The notes under the pieces: generated by a model
What the model was told of the DNA's origin: nothing
Database searches by the model: none
What the model saw: the letters and a program-made list of their open reading frames with translations, nothing else
Position numbers and translations under genes: made by a program
NCBI GenBank assembly: GCA_035647615.1
Contig: DASRND010000013.1
Location: 1-64,000, forward strand
DNA from: Bacteroidales bacterium
GTDB taxonomy: Bacteria > Bacteroidota > Bacteroidia > Bacteroidales > 4484-276
DNA length: 64,000 bases
Direction: 5' to 3'
Shown here: positions 63,752-64,000 of the stretch, piece after piece
Layout: each line of letters begins with the position of its first letter
Position numbering within the stretch: position 1 is the stretch's first letter

Positions 63752-64000
63752 CTACCACCCGACATATCCTGTAAAATCCCCCTCCAGATGCCGCATTTGT
63801 CCATATTCGCGGTAGACTTTGCAACTAAAATTCGCGGTAAATTTCAACAGATTTTCTTCGATGTTCCCTGTATTAATCTCAATCATTTCGGTGATGATGA
63901 GGCTGCTTCCCTCCTGGCCGCGGGCCGTGTCGGAGGTGGTCCATGGAATGAAATAATAGTCAGGGTCGTGGATGATGATCTCGAAACCATCGGCGGCAAA
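63752..64000 (-). CDS. 3' end of a protein gene running off the window
   Basis: The minus strand is open from the window edge (64000) to a TAG at 63752-63754, giving the last 82 residues of a protein. The sequence looks like real protein: IIIHDPDYYFIPWTTSDTA, ARGQEGSSLIITEM, then FTANFSCKVYREYGQMRHLEG and a final GYVGW. It has many aromatic residues and no obvious family. The start lies beyond the window. Confidence 0.6.
   Translation of the reverse strand, partial: FAADGFEIIIHDPDYYFIPWTTSDTARGQEGSSLIITEMIEINTGNIEENLLKFTANFSCKVYREYGQMRHLEGDFTGYVGW

Overview
The window comes from a member of the Bacteroidota, most likely class Bacteroidia. Four things support this. Start codons lack Shine-Dalgarno sequences, and many genes are preceded by the Bacteroidota -7 promoter box TAnnTTTG. 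There is a gldH gliding-type lipoprotein gene. A secreted endonuclease carries a type IX secretion C-terminal sorting domain. The ATP synthase genes run atpD-C-B-E-F-H-A-G with a short epsilon and a long, exported-looking subunit a. No rRNA, tRNA, CRISPR array, insertion sequence or prophage was seen. Most of the window is chromosomal housekeeping sequence with a few accessory patches.

Layout. 0-5.6 kb is the most accessory-like part: a HAD nucleotidase, two small orphan genes, a fused Cas4-like/DEDD nuclease (DUF2779), and two RelE/ParE-type toxin-antitoxin pairs. The pairs lie between the nuclease 3' end and a diverged second copy of that 3' end, and REP-like hairpins flank the first pair. 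5.6-16.3 kb holds an HD hydrolase, an outer-membrane protein, HMG-CoA lyase, an NDP-hexose 2,3-dehydratase directly behind pbp1A and gldH, ornithine aminotransferase, thioredoxin and a DUF58 protein. Two 82-bp inverted-repeat elements lie in front of the DUF58 gene. 16.4-24.7 kb has a GtrA protein, two paralogous OmpA/TPR lipoproteins, a TrmH-type methyltransferase and mutS. 24.8-29.3 kb is a PAS histidine kinase, a NarL-type regulator and a receiver-only gene. Its promoter, and a second promoter with no clear gene behind it, share a palindromic upstream element.

29.3-37.5 kb is a run of exported proteins: a C1 peptidase, a coiled-coil lipoprotein, small periplasmic proteins, a modular leucine-rich-repeat protein and a probable beta-barrel protein. 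37.5-47 kb has queD, endonuclease I, an MntP-like protein, free-methionine-sulfoxide reductase, and a sugar-use operon of ROK regulator, GH109-like protein and GH2 beta-galactosidase with a LamG insertion. A palindrome overlaps the ROK promoter. 47.2-54.3 kb is the complete F-type ATP synthase operon, read leftward from a TATCTTTG promoter, with a terminator-like hairpin just after atpE. 54.7-64 kb has an acyl-ACP thioesterase, an RlmL-like methyltransferase, two AI-2E-family permeases, a MazG-like protein, a DUF5686 outer-membrane protein, a small YtxH/holin-like/basic-protein trio, a DUF1858 protein and the 3' end of a leftward gene that runs off the window.

The best candidates for something undescribed are the toxin-antitoxin island bracketed by a duplicated exonuclease-motif fragment and REP-like hairpins, the receiver-only gene with its paired operators, the 82-bp tandem palindromic elements, and the modular WW/WK leucine-rich-repeat protein with its small neighbours. 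All functional assignments rest on motif recognition by eye; no database search was run.
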